Shown: positions 1 through 7,935, numbered from the stretch's first letter. The stretch is DNA of 64,000 nucleotides from Helicobacter cetorum MIT 99-5656 (GCF_000259275.1 NC_017735.1:1054001-1118000); one strand, 5' to 3'. The notes: generated by a model from the sequence alone, not told the origin. Program-made: numbers and translations.

Positions 1-1
1 C

Positions 2-361
2 GATAGTAATGTAAATCCTCAAAGCTCCTTAGCTTTAAGATGCGACCAAGGCTTTATTATGCCAAGTTTTACCACCACCACCGCCCCCCAACAAACCCAA
101 ATCTATCATGTGAAATTTTTAGCTACAGGAATAAGCGGGGACTTAGAATTATGGGGTAAGTATTTTAAGGGCTATATCAATGTATGGTATGGGGTTAGTT
201 ATGGGAGTAGTGCGAGTTTTAGCACTAAAAGAATAACCACCATTATAAGAGAAATACCGCCTATTACAGACTATGTATTCGTTATGCCAGCAAATAATGG
301 GACTTTCTTTCCACATTCCTATAACATAACACAAGCAGATTTTACATGGTATTTAAGTTAA
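2..361 (+). CDS. Phage structural protein, C-terminal part (gene starts before the window)
   Basis: The frame is open from base 2, through the ATG at 59, to the stop at 361, so the gene very likely begins left of the window. The visible part is rich in Thr, Ser, Tyr and Gly with alternating hydrophobic residues, suggesting a beta-rich receptor-binding or capsid-surface domain. I recognise no named family. It lies 18 bp before the next phage gene on the same strand, at the head of the structural run. Phage origin is inferred from the capsid genes downstream. Confidence 0.6.
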   Translation, partial: DSNVNPQSSLALRCDQGFIMPSFTTTTAPQQTQIYHVKFLATGISGDLELWGKYFKGYINVWYGVSYGSSASFSTKRITTIIREIPPITDYVFVMPANNGTFFPHSYNITQADFTWYLS

Positions 362-379
362 AAACAAAAGGACAAAAAA

Positions 380-961
380 ATGATTTTAGAAAACATGGCT
401 AAGTATCAAAAGTATTTAATCTTAGTTTTAGAGGAGTTGCATCTTTTAGGCTCTTTTAGAGTTGAAGAAAACAATATTAACCTAGAACTAAATACCACCA
501 CCTACGATGAAACTAAAAAGCAAGAAGTAACGCTTGAACTACCCACTAAAGATGCCTTAATGGCTAAATTTAAAGAAGTGGCTTTAAAAACTAAAAAGCA
601 AGAAATAGAAAACGAGATTAACGCTATTTGTAAGCACAATTTATTGAAAGGTTGCTCTAGTAATGCGTTAGGGAGTTACCACAACTACGATGCCACCTTA
701 GAAGACCAAAGCAACCTAATTGCCCTAGTGAGTGCAAATATTGATGCACCTTATAGATGTGCAGAGCTTAATGCTAAAGGCGAAGTGGGCATTAAAATGT
801 ATAAACCACACACCAAAGAGCAACTAAAACAAGTCTTTAACGATGGCTTAAGATACAAGCAAGGCATACTAAGTTTTTATGGAGCAGAGAAACTACGACT
901 AGCAGAGATTAACGACTTAACAACATTAGAAAGCTTTAAAATAAGCGAACTTGTGATTTAA
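380..961 (+). CDS. Phage protein of unknown function, 193 aa
   Basis: A purine-rich SD (aaaggac) sits just before the ATG. The protein is mostly helical and charged, with no signal peptide or membrane segment. A KKQE motif occurs twice (about residues 48-51 and 73-76) and two cysteines lie in a CKHNLLKGC stretch near residue 84. I do not recognise the family. Position inside a tightly packed rightward structural run makes it a virion or assembly protein by context only. Confidence 0.6.
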   Translation: MILENMAKYQKYLILVLEELHLLGSFRVEENNINLELNTTTYDETKKQEVTLELPTKDALMAKFKEVALKTKKQEIENEINAICKHNLLKGCSSNALGSYHNYDATLEDQSNLIALVSANIDAPYRCAELNAKGEVGIKMYKPHTKEQLKQVFNDGLRYKQGILSFYGAEKLRLAEINDLTTLESFKISELVI

Positions 962-967
962 AAGGAG

Positions 968-997
968 TTAGAGAGAGTAAGGAGTAAATCTCTCTAA
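968..997 (+). terminator. Hairpin after the first phage genes
   Basis: TTAGAGAGA (968-976) is perfectly complementary to TCTCTCTAA (989-997), with a 12-nt loop. Only a short mixed T run follows (tgagttttg), so termination would be weak or the hairpin could be an mRNA processing or stability element. Just downstream, TTAGTAT-T-ATACTAA (1021-1035) is a perfect odd palindrome that contains a possible -10 (TATACT) for the next gene. Confidence 0.4.
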
Positions 998-1074
998 TGA
1001 GTTTTGTATGTAGGGGAGGATTAGTATTATACTAAAAAGAGATAAAAATAAACATAAAAGATTAAGGAATAAGC

Positions 1075-2097
1075 ATGGGATTTTTAGAAAATTTATGGAG
1101 TGGCATTTTAGATATTTTCGGAAGCAACAAAACTAACAACAACACCACAGGCTACCACCCTCAAACCATAAACCCTAATCAAAGCACAAGACCACCTGAT
1201 GCAGACACACCAAACATCACACCAAACATCACACCAAACTATAACCCAAATTCTATTAACCCAGATAGCATTCACTTAACGCCACAACAACAACAAGAGT
1301 CTAAACAACAATTAATTAATGATATTTTTAACAATAACCCTAATTTAAGAAATGAAATCATAGACATTAAAAGGAGCTTGAAAAGACTAGAAGAATTAAA
1401 GCAACAAAACAAAAGGACTAAAGAGCATTTTAAAAAAGAATTTAAAGTCCTAGGGCTTAATCTTACCAAGCAAGAAAAAGCCCCTAACATGCCTTTTAAG
1501 AATTTGTTTAACCATAACAACATAAGAGTGAGCGATGTATTTCTAGCAAACCCCTATGCGATATACCCAAAGGGGGTTATATATGAATACTTTAACCCAG
1601 GGGGCAACAATTATGACCCCTTAAACGCTTACAACCCTATGAAAGGTATTAACAACGATTTTAAATTTAACTATTTTAATGAAATGCTAAACAATACCTT
1701 CCACAAGAGACTCGCCGGTAATGATAGTTTCAACTATTTTAATAACATAAGCTTTAATAAAGCGTTAAAGCCCTATGAAGTCGTGTTTCAATTTAAAAGC
1801 GATATGCAAGCAAGAAGCAAATTTTTATTTTTAAAGCAACAGAGCTATTATGCTAATGGCTTAAAATTAAAGATATTCAAAGACCCTTATAAAATCTCAC
1901 AAGGCATTGAAAATAGCCAAACTAATGAAATAAACCGCATGCAAAATAGCATAAACCAACAAAACCAAAATATAACAAAAGAGATTAACCAAGAAGTAGA
2001 CAAGCTTATTGACCCATTCCAAAAAGATCTAAACCAGCAAAAAATAAACGCCACACAACAAGCAATTAAATCATGGGTTTTTGACTCTGTAAATTAA
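1075..2097 (+). CDS. Phage virion-associated protein with amphipathic N-terminus, 340 aa
   Basis: The first 17 residues (MGFLENLWSGILDIFGS) form a probable amphipathic, membrane-active helix. Residues 20-75 are Asn/Pro/Thr-rich low complexity and include a short tandem repeat (TPNITPNITPN) encoded by two copies of a 12-bp unit near 1205-1230. A charged coiled-coil region follows (about 90-130), then a conserved-looking core ending in a Gln-rich helix. This organisation suits a structural or genome-ejection protein, but I do not recognise the family. A strong terminator follows directly, ending this transcription unit. Confidence 0.55.
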   Translation: MGFLENLWSGILDIFGSNKTNNNTTGYHPQTINPNQSTRPPDADTPNITPNITPNYNPNSINPDSIHLTPQQQQESKQQLINDIFNNNPNLRNEIIDIKRSLKRLEELKQQNKRTKEHFKKEFKVLGLNLTKQEKAPNMPFKNLFNHNNIRVSDVFLANPYAIYPKGVIYEYFNPGGNNYDPLNAYNPMKGINNDFKFNYFNEMLNNTFHKRLAGNDSFNYFNNISFNKALKPYEVVFQFKSDMQARSKFLFLKQQSYYANGLKLKIFKDPYKISQGIENSQTNEINRMQNSINQQNQNITKEINQEVDKLIDPFQKDLNQQKINATQQAIKSWVFDSVN

Positions 2098-2108
2098 AAA
2101 AGCAATAT

Positions 2109-2134
2109 AACCATTTTTTTAAAATGGTTTTTTT
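2109..2134 (+). terminator. Intrinsic terminator between phage units
   Basis: AACCATTTT (2109-2117) pairs perfectly with AAAATGGTT (2121-2129) around a 3-nt loop, followed by a run of Ts. The flanking AAAAGCAA and TTGCTTT extend the stem. It lies 11 bp after the stop of the preceding gene and 36 bp before the next start. Confidence 0.8.
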
Positions 2135-2169
2135 GCTTTAATAAGAAATATTTTTTTAAAGGCAGGATA

Positions 2170-2729
2170 ATGGATAAAGAGCTACAAAAAAAGAAATAGA
2201 ACTAGAAGCCCTAGAGAAAGAAATAGAACAGGTTGCTAATAGCTATGAGAACGATTTTGCAGAGTATATGGCAGAACATACCGATGAAAAGCTAGAGAAC
2301 CTATTTTTTGAAAGTAAGGTGGATTTTTATAAATATGTTTTGACAAGCCAAAACAATTACTTAAAAGAACGCCTAACAGACAAAGTGGATAAAGCCAAAA
2401 GCCTAAGCGAAGAAATACACACTTCAAAGAAAAAGCAAGAAGTAGAAACCGCTAAAGCCGAGTTTTTAAAAAAACATCCGGACGCAGACATGGAGGATTT
2501 AATAGAATTTTATAACAATGAAATCCCACCTAAATATAAGAAAGAAATTGACACCTTAGAAGGCGAGGCGTTTTTTGAAGCGATTTTAACCCTCTTTGAA
2601 GCTACACAAGAGCCAGCGCAACAAGACAAACAGCCACAAAAAGAACAGCCCCTTCCTAAAGAGCTACAAGGAAACGGCGTAGCCAGCACAAACAGCGCAT
2701 TAAATAGTAGCGTTGTTAATAGATATTAA
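2170..2729 (+). CDS. Probable phage scaffolding protein, read through a -1 frameshift site
   Basis: An ATG at 2170, with a GGCAGGA SD at 2161-2167, opens a frame that stops after nine codons (TAG at 2197). The long frame continuing to 2729 is joined to it exactly by a -1 shift at A_AAA_AAG (2187-2193), giving MDKELQKKEIELEALEKE and onward. An alternative start is the in-frame ATG at 2268 (153 aa), which has no good SD. The protein is acidic, helical and charged, with a Gln/Pro-rich tail, and lies directly before the capsid gene, the classic place and composition of a scaffold. Either the shift is programmed or one A has been lost from an A8 run. Confidence 0.6.
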
Positions 2730-2742
2730 GAAAGGATAAAAC

Positions 2743-3912
2743 ATGTTAAATTTAAATCAAGTAGATTTTAATAACATTTCAAGTAACCCACAAATCGGTA
2801 GAGAAGTTGCATTACAAATTGAAAATGCGAGTTGGAAAAAATCATTATTTGAAAGCATTACAGGAAAGGGCGAAGACAGAGCGATTCGAACCTATACCAC
2901 AAAAACGCAGAACCCCTTTGTGCCTAGATTAAAAACACCGCTAATGGGTAGGGGCGTGGTAGGTAATACTGATTTTATAGCTAATTTAGATAATTTAGAG
3001 ATACTAAGTCAAACCATTTACCCCGAAGCGTTTGGAAATAGTGCGAAGTCAAAAATTAAGGCTTATGAAGATTTAGAGAATACTGACTTTATCAAAGAAA
3101 CATGCGACAGCTTGTCAAACTGGATGGGGCTTGAAAGAGATAAACGAATCATCGCAGCCATGACTAATGATTTCTCAAATGTGCTTTACACGCCTCAAAT
3201 GAATGTGGCAACGATTAGAAAGGCGATTTTTAACGCAAGGAACGGACTAAAAGCAGACGGCACAAAGACCTTCCCTATTAAGCCGATTATGGCAAGCATG
3301 GAAGATGCAGGTAAGGGGGTTATAGCACAAAATAGCTCCTATATCGTGCTACTAGATAGCTATCAAGCCTCACAGCTAAAAGCCGACCCAGAGTTTAAAG
3401 ACATTCAAAAGATTTACGCCTATGCAGGGCTAGACAGAGGGCTATTATATAAGGGCTTTTGTGGCGTGATAGATAATTGCGTGATAATTGATGCAGGCAT
3501 TTGGACCTCTTTAAATAGTGGCATGCCCAATTCTACTATTGATGCGAAAGAGTTTAGCTCTTATATCAATAAGGCTAATGTAGAAAGCATTGTAACGCCA
3601 TCTGATTTGAAAGCGACATTAAAAACAAAGAATGCAACAGAGATGGGCGAGAGTGAAATATCTATCGGTTGCTTAATCGGAGCTAGTAGTGTGCTAATGG
3701 CACACAGCCCAGAGATTACTTTTTACATAGATGAAAATCAAGATGCAGGGCGTAAGTCATTAGTTGGAATTGATTGTATTATGGGCGTTAGTAAGGCAAG
3801 GTTTGTAGGAAATGGCAATGCGGCTAATAACCTTTACAATAACCAAGACTTCAGCGTTATCGGTTTAGTAACTAATATGCAAGAGCCAAGCAAAGCAGCG
3901 GCTAAAAAATAA
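2743..3912 (+). CDS. Phage major capsid protein
   Basis: At 389 aa this is the size of HK97-fold coat proteins. The sequence resembles the major capsid proteins of Helicobacter phages of the KHP30/1961P kind as I remember them. Hydrophilic N-terminal residues are followed by an alpha/beta core with a Gly-rich loop (LMGRGVVGN, about 67-75) and a C-terminal stretch consistent with the A and P domains. An AAAGGA SD lies 6-7 bp before the ATG. It sits between the putative scaffold and a small beta-rich protein, the usual scaffold-coat-cement order. Family assignment is from pattern and context; a profile search would settle it. Confidence 0.75.
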   Translation: MLNLNQVDFNNISSNPQIGREVALQIENASWKKSLFESITGKGEDRAIRTYTTKTQNPFVPRLKTPLMGRGVVGNTDFIANLDNLEILSQTIYPEAFGNSAKSKIKAYEDLENTDFIKETCDSLSNWMGLERDKRIIAAMTNDFSNVLYTPQMNVATIRKAIFNARNGLKADGTKTFPIKPIMASMEDAGKGVIAQNSSYIVLLDSYQASQLKADPEFKDIQKIYAYAGLDRGLLYKGFCGVIDNCVIIDAGIWTSLNSGMPNSTIDAKEFSSYINKANVESIVTPSDLKATLKTKNATEMGESEISIGCLIGASSVLMAHSPEITFYIDENQDAGRKSLVGIDCIMGVSKARFVGNGNAANNLYNNQDFSVIGLVTNMQEPSKAAAKK

Positions 3913-3923
3913 AGGAGCAAGAC

Positions 3924-4304
3924 ATGAAGCAATTAGTAAGAAATGTTAGCTATATGGTAGAAAGTAGATTTTTTTTAAATAAGCCAACAATTGAATTAGC
4001 AGCTATACCGCAAGGGGCGGTTATAGTTAAGTGTAATGTAGAAATAATTACGCCTTTAGAGAGTGGCACAACGACATTAAGCGTGGGTATTAAAGGAAGC
4101 GATGCGTTATTTTTAAACGGCATTAAGGTTTTAAAAACAGACCCAAAATACTCACAATTTAATGAAAGTAATGTTCTATATGAGATGCCTACCACGCAGA
4201 CCATAAACGCAAACATTACAAATCCAGATGCAACTAACAAAGCCGAGGCTATTTTAAGGGTTTGTTATTTCTTACCTTCAAAAATTCAAGTGGAGTATGA
4301 TTAA
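3924..4304 (+). CDS. Small beta-rich phage protein, probable capsid cement
   Basis: The 126-aa protein begins 11 bp after the capsid gene behind a strong AAAGGAGC SD. It has alternating hydrophobic and polar residues typical of a beta-barrel, no membrane segment, and ends in a Cys-Tyr-Phe-Leu-Pro stretch. Related Helicobacter phage capsids are known to be clamped by a small cement protein. Assigning this gene to that role is inference from order and composition. Confidence 0.5.
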   Translation: MKQLVRNVSYMVESRFFLNKPTIELAAIPQGAVIVKCNVEIITPLESGTTTLSVGIKGSDALFLNGIKVLKTDPKYSQFNESNVLYEMPTTQTINANITNPDATNKAEAILRVCYFLPSKIQVEYD

Positions 4305-4342
4305 AAAGACTTAAACGGCTTTGAATAAGAAAGGAAAGAGAG

Positions 4343-4414
4343 ATGGATAATCAAGTCATTATTCTTGCACTTTGCTTTTTTATGGCATGTTTAACATGGC
4401 ATTTATATTTTTAA
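4343..4414 (+). CDS. 23-aa single-pass membrane peptide in the phage operon
   Basis: ATG at 4343 follows a very good SD (AAGGAAAGAG) about 5 bp upstream and runs 23 codons to a TAA. The product is a short polar head (MDNQ) and one continuous hydrophobic segment (VIILALCFFMACLTWHLYF), just long enough to span a membrane. It fills the otherwise empty gap between the cement-like gene and the next gene. It could be a tiny holin-like or virion membrane peptide; the role is unknown. Confidence 0.55.
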   Translation: MDNQVIILALCFFMACLTWHLYF

Positions 4415-4424
4415 AGGGTTTTAA

Positions 4425-4871
4425 ATGGAATTTGATATTAAAAGCATTTACACACAGCCAACTCTCTATAATACAAGCGACTTTTTTAACAAACCTTTAT
4501 TACAACAGCAAACGCCCCTTACAACTCAAATAAAAAACCAGCCCATGCTAACTAGCATGAACGCCCCACAATTAGAGACCCCTAATCAAGAGGGCGGTTT
4601 TAAAGGCTTTATGAATAGCATCGGCGGTTATGGCGGGGCGGGCATGCTTTTAGGTGGTGTAACAGGGCTTGTCGGTTTAGGAGTGGATTTAGCTAATTTT
4701 TTTGAGAACAGAAAGCAAGCTAAAAAAAGCATGCAGATGGCAGAACAGCAATACCAAAAAGAGAACGAACGCTATGAAAAGCGAGAAGCCGAAAGGCTAA
4801 AAAACCAGCAAGACATAGAAGTAGCAGCTAAAAAATACATCCCATTTACTAGCCCAGTAAACAGACAATAA
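4425..4871 (+). CDS. Phage protein with a Gly-rich hydrophobic segment, 148 aa
   Basis: Residues 1-60 are polar and Gln/Asn/Thr-rich. Residues about 63-91 are a Gly-rich hydrophobic stretch (GGYGGAGMLLGGVTGLVGLG) followed by a highly charged helix (about 92-135). This layout resembles ejection or membrane-penetration proteins of short-tailed phages, but I do not recognise the family. It is followed 12 bp later by another helical gene with a good SD (AAAGGAAAAAG). Confidence 0.5.
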   Translation: MEFDIKSIYTQPTLYNTSDFFNKPLLQQQTPLTTQIKNQPMLTSMNAPQLETPNQEGGFKGFMNSIGGYGGAGMLLGGVTGLVGLGVDLANFFENRKQAKKSMQMAEQQYQKENERYEKREAERLKNQQDIEVAAKKYIPFTSPVNRQ

Positions 4872-4883
4872 AAGGAAAAAGCA

Positions 4884-5363
4884 ATGGCTAACTATTACCC
4901 AGATATAACAGCAGGCAGAGGGGGTCTAGCGCTTTATAATGAAAGTTTAAATCATTTTAGAAACTTAAACGCTAATTTAAGCAACTCTATCGCTAATCTA
5001 AGTCAAAGCATAAGCAATTCGGGCGCTTTTATTGATAACGCTAAACTAAAACAAGATGCCCTAAATTATCAAAAACAACAAGACGCATTAAAAGCCTTCA
5101 AAGAAGAAAGGGCTTATAACGATGCCTTGAATTTACAAAATAAGCAGATGGAGTTTGCTAAAAATAGACAAGCCTTTGACAATTTAAAAACCCAAGCTCT
5201 AGTGAATAACTACAACGCCAGCACACAAGCATCTAATCTACAAAACAGAGTTAATCAATTAGAGGTCAAGCGTTATGAGGAACTACTTAAACCATTAGCT
5301 AAAGTAAGCCCCACTAATAAAGACACAAAGCCTTCGCTATTGATACCTACTAATAGAATGTAA
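4884..5363 (+). CDS. Helical phage virion protein, 159 aa
   Basis: Nearly the whole protein is Asn/Gln/Ala/Leu-rich helix with heptad-like spacing (NLNANLSNSIANLSQSIS at about 29-46), predicted to be coiled coil. There is no signal or membrane segment. It directly abuts the next gene (stop at 5363, ATG at 5364), implying translational coupling. Likely a minor virion or internal protein; function not recognised. Confidence 0.5.
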   Translation: MANYYPDITAGRGGLALYNESLNHFRNLNANLSNSIANLSQSISNSGAFIDNAKLKQDALNYQKQQDALKAFKEERAYNDALNLQNKQMEFAKNRQAFDNLKTQALVNNYNASTQASNLQNRVNQLEVKRYEELLKPLAKVSPTNKDTKPSLLIPTNRM

Positions 5364-5669
5364 ATGGCTATTTATTTAAACGCTTTTAAATTTTTAGCGC
5401 CTTATATTGTAGCTCTTGTTTTGTTTTTTATGGTTTTACATTTAAAAACGCACAACGCTATTTTAAAAGAAAAGCTATCGCAAACTAATGCCACAATAAA
5501 ACTCCAAAATGACAGCATAGAAAAATTAAAACAATCAAGGCAAGAATACCTAAAAACAAAACAAAAAACCATTATTAAAATACAAGATAAATATATTAAA
5601 ATACCTATAAATAACAGCACATGCGAAAAAGAGTTAAAAAGCTTCAAGGATATTTTAGGGGCGTTTTAG
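5364..5669 (+). CDS. Rz-like inner-membrane spanin candidate
   Basis: The 101-aa protein has a cytoplasmic tip of about ten residues, one membrane helix (about 11-26, APYIVALVLFFMVLHL), then a long charged coiled coil (30-80) that would lie in the periplasm, and a single Cys near residue 88. This topology is that of i-spanins (Rz), which join inner and outer membranes during phage lysis. It is the last gene of the structural run. I see no separate o-spanin lipoprotein, and the call rests on topology alone. Confidence 0.45.
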   Translation: MAIYLNAFKFLAPYIVALVLFFMVLHLKTHNAILKEKLSQTNATIKLQNDSIEKLKQSRQEYLKTKQKTIIKIQDKYIKIPINNSTCEKELKSFKDILGAF

Positions 5670-5675
5670 GAGTTA

Positions 5676-5704
5676 TTGACAATTTGTAGCTAATTAGCTA
5701 CAAT
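5676..5704 (+). promoter_or_regulatory. Promoter and palindromic operator of the toxin-antitoxin pair
   Basis: A consensus -35 TTGACA (5676-5681) and -10 TACAAT (5699-5704) are separated by exactly 17 bp. The spacer and -10 are covered by a perfect 20-bp palindrome, TTGTAGCTAATTAGCTACAA (5684-5703). An operator here is where an antitoxin of this type would bind to shut off its own operon. The toxin ATG is only 6 bp past the -10, so transcription would begin at or next to the start codon and the mRNA would be essentially leaderless. Confidence 0.75.
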
Positions 5705-5709
5705 ACATT

Positions 5710-6009
5710 ATGATAATCAAGCAAACTAAAATTTTTAATGAATGGTTAGAGAATTTAAAGGATAAGAAGGGTGCTGTTATCATAAAACGGCGTTTGATTA
5801 AAATTGAAACATCAAATGCGTTAGGCGATTTTAAAGCTTTAGGTTCTAATCTTTTTGAGTTAAGATTTTTTATAGGAGCTGGTTATAGAGTGTATTTCAC
5901 TTTTAGGGGGAGTGAGATTATCTTACTTTTAGCAGGTGGGGATAAAAGCACGCAGCAAAGAGATATACAAAAAGCAAGAGAAATTTTAAAGGGGTTTCTT
6001 AATGGATAA
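5710..6009 (+). CDS. RelE/ParE-superfamily toxin (HI1419/HigB-like)
   Basis: The 99-aa protein fits the 'addiction module killer protein' family: an N-terminal helix with FNEWLENLKD, a central KRRLIKIE helix, then the strands containing LFELRFFIGAGYRVYFTF, and a C-terminal GGDKSTQQRDIQKA helix. The Arg, Lys and Tyr residues in these strands are the usual active surface of RelE-fold ribosome-dependent mRNases. It overlaps the antitoxin by 8 bp, toxin first, as in this subfamily. It lies at the end of the prophage structural genes and may stabilise the prophage. Confidence 0.8.
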   Translation: MIIKQTKIFNEWLENLKDKKGAVIIKRRLIKIETSNALGDFKALGSNLFELRFFIGAGYRVYFTFRGSEIILLLAGGDKSTQQRDIQKAREILKGFLNG

Positions 6010-6322
6010 CTTAGAATTATGCGATTTTGATAGCGCTGAACTCTTTAAAAATAGAGAGGATATAGTAGAATTTTTAGGAGAGATTACGAACGATTTTAAC
6101 ACGCATGAGTTTTTAAACGCTTTAGAGAGTATCGTGCGTTCTGTGGGCTTTGCTAAAGTTTCGCAATTAAGCGGATTAAATAGAGAGAGTTTGTATAAGT
6201 CTCTCAAAAAACACAAAAAACCTAGATTTGAAACCATTATCGCCATTTTAGATGCTTTAAATCTTGGCATTTCTATTGTGCAAAAAAATTCTAAAGTTTT
6301 AAAGCCGTTAGATAGGTCTTAA
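6002..6322 (+). CDS. HTH antitoxin (HI1420-like)
   Basis: The 106-aa protein has the family-typical N-terminus (DSAELFKNREDIVEFLGE) and a Cro/C1-type helix-turn-helix around residues 52-75 (VGFAKVSQLSGLNRESLYKSL). It neutralises the toxin encoded just upstream, and by family behaviour binds the palindrome at 5684-5703 to repress the pair. Start and stop overlaps (8 bp with the toxin, 4 bp with the convergent terminase-like gene) show very tight packing. Confidence 0.8.
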   Translation: MDNLELCDFDSAELFKNREDIVEFLGEITNDFNTHEFLNALESIVRSVGFAKVSQLSGLNRESLYKSLKKHKKPRFETIIAILDALNLGISIVQKNSKVLKPLDRS

Positions 6323-7089
6323 AAATCTTTGTTTTCAACATTAGCATTTGCTAGTGCCATGAGTTCGTTCATGTTTAGCTTAGTAAAATCTTTTTGTTGG
6401 CTATTTTCCTCTCTCACTTGTATTTGCTCTTTACCGAATAAAGACACGCCGGCATCAATAAATAGCTTTGATACTTTTTCTGCGGCGACAATTATGGCCG
6501 CCATGTCTTTTGGCTCATAGCTTCCTAGCTTTAACATCTTAATTAGCTCCCCCCTTGCTACAATGGCACAAAATAGAATCTGCTTTTTTATGTAAGCGGT
6601 ATTCATAGCTTTTAGTAGCAATTCATCACTACTTGTTTCTACAATACACTCTAACACGATGGGGTCTAAATCTAAGCCTTCTAAACTCTCTCTTAAACTT
6701 TGTTTTACTTCATCTTTTTTTGTGTCTAAAAACAAACCGATATTTTTTTCAGTGATTTTATCTTTTAGGACTTCTTGCTCTACTTTGTCAAAGACTTTAG
6801 CCTCCTGCCAGTTGCCCTCTTTCGCCCACTTTTTAATAGTAGCTTCAGTTACATTAAACATGCCGCTTAATTCTCTAAAAGATATGTGGTGCGTTTCATA
6901 ATAAGCACGCACACTATCCTTGTTGTTTTTAGCTTTCCATTCGCCTGCTTGTATCCATTTAATAAGAGTGTAACGGCTTATGTTAAATTTTTGCGCCACT
7001 TGTGCCTGTGATAAGCAATGGCTCTCATAAAATACTTGCACCTTTTTTCTAAAATCGCTTGTGTATTCTTTGCTTTTTTTGTATTCCAT
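6319..7089 (-). CDS. Small-terminase-like phage DNA-binding protein
   Basis: The N-terminus carries two successive helix-turn-helix units: LSQAQVAQKFNISRYTLIKW (about 27-46) and ISFRELSGMFNVTEATIKKW (about 69-88). Each is followed by G-x-W, a layout seen in phage terminase small subunits that recognise packaging sites. The remainder is helical with an acidic tail. It could alternatively be a phage regulator. It is transcribed opposite to the structural genes and follows a coiled-coil gene by 10 bp. No large subunit lies in the window; it is probably to the left. Confidence 0.55.
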   Translation of the reverse strand: MEYKKSKEYTSDFRKKVQVFYESHCLSQAQVAQKFNISRYTLIKWIQAGEWKAKNNKDSVRAYYETHHISFRELSGMFNVTEATIKKWAKEGNWQEAKVFDKVEQEVLKDKITEKNIGLFLDTKKDEVKQSLRESLEGLDLDPIVLECIVETSSDELLLKAMNTAYIKKQILFCAIVARGELIKMLKLGSYEPKDMAAIIVAAEKVSKLFIDAGVSLFGKEQIQVREENSQQKDFTKLNMNELMALANANVENKDF

Positions 7090-7099
7090 CTTATGCTCT

Positions 7100-7594
7100 C
7101 TAATGGTTTAAATAAATATGTTGAATCGGATTTTCTTTCAAAAGCTTTGCCTGCTCTTTTTCATAATTGATTAAATTTTGTAATTTAAGGGCGTTTAATT
7201 CTTCACATTGACATTGCATGAATACATTTTGAAGGGTTTTAATTTTGTTGATTTCTAGCAATGCCTGCAGATATAACTCAGCTTTTAATTCGGTTTGTTT
7301 TATTTTAGTTGTGTTTAGCTCTTGCTCTATTTGTGATTGTATTTTTTCCTCAGTCTTTTGTAAAAGCTCAGTTTCTATAGTAGAAATTTTAAGGGGGATT
7401 TGCTTAAATTCATCTTGTAGTTGGTTTTGCTGGTAGAGGGTAATCTCTTTTTTTAAAGCTTGACATTGTTTGTCTAGCTCTTGTTTTAAGAAGTCTTTTA
7501 AATTGTCTTGTGCGTTGTTAACGGCTTTTTGTTGTGTTGTTTGTAAGGTTTCATAAGTGCTTAAAAATTCTTGTATCTTGTTATACAAATTCAT
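7100..7594 (-). CDS. Coiled-coil phage protein, 164 aa
   Basis: The protein is Gln/Glu/Lys/Leu-rich almost throughout with a heptad pattern and only late cysteines (CQCEE near residue 130). I recognise no family. It is the first gene of a leftward two-gene unit with the terminase-like gene. A possible -10 (TATACT on the minus strand, 7619-7614) with an extended TG lies just upstream, giving a leader of about 15 nt. Confidence 0.5.
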   Translation of the reverse strand: MNLYNKIQEFLSTYETLQTTQQKAVNNAQDNLKDFLKQELDKQCQALKKEITLYQQNQLQDEFKQIPLKISTIETELLQKTEEKIQSQIEQELNTTKIKQTELKAELYLQALLEINKIKTLQNVFMQCQCEELNALKLQNLINYEKEQAKLLKENPIQHIYLNH

Positions 7595-7935
7595 TAAAAA
7601 CGCCTTTTTGTTTAGTATAGCATGTTTATTTGTTTATCACACTACACTAATACTAAACGCCCAAACGCTTTGCCCCCCCTTTTTTACCCCTATGATAATG
7701 CCCCCCTTTTTTTAAAGAGATAGATTAAAATTGTTGATAGTTTTATTTTGTGTTTTAATTTAGCTAAAAATCAAAAACATTTTTTAGAGTGATTAGAATT
7801 GTGTAAAAACGCTTGCATGCCGCACATATGCAAGCGCGAGTAATCTCTGTCGGCTGTGTTTTTTAGGTGTAGTATATGGTGCTAGAATGCCCTTGTATGC
7901 GTTGCTAGAGTGGTATTAAAAAATTTTAAAAGGAC
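7595..7935. other. Non-coding junction between prophage and flhA
   Basis: No convincing gene lies here. Directly visible: two near-identical tracts TGCCCCCCCTTTTTTA (7671-7686, C7T6) and TGCCCCCCTTTTTTTA (7699-7714, C6T7); a 9-bp hairpin CGCTTGCAT...ATGCAAGCG (7810-7818 / 7828-7836); and a patch at about 7810-7915 visibly richer in G+C than its surroundings. The right prophage end should fall in this stretch, but I could not identify a duplicated attachment core without the left end. Confidence 0.5.
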
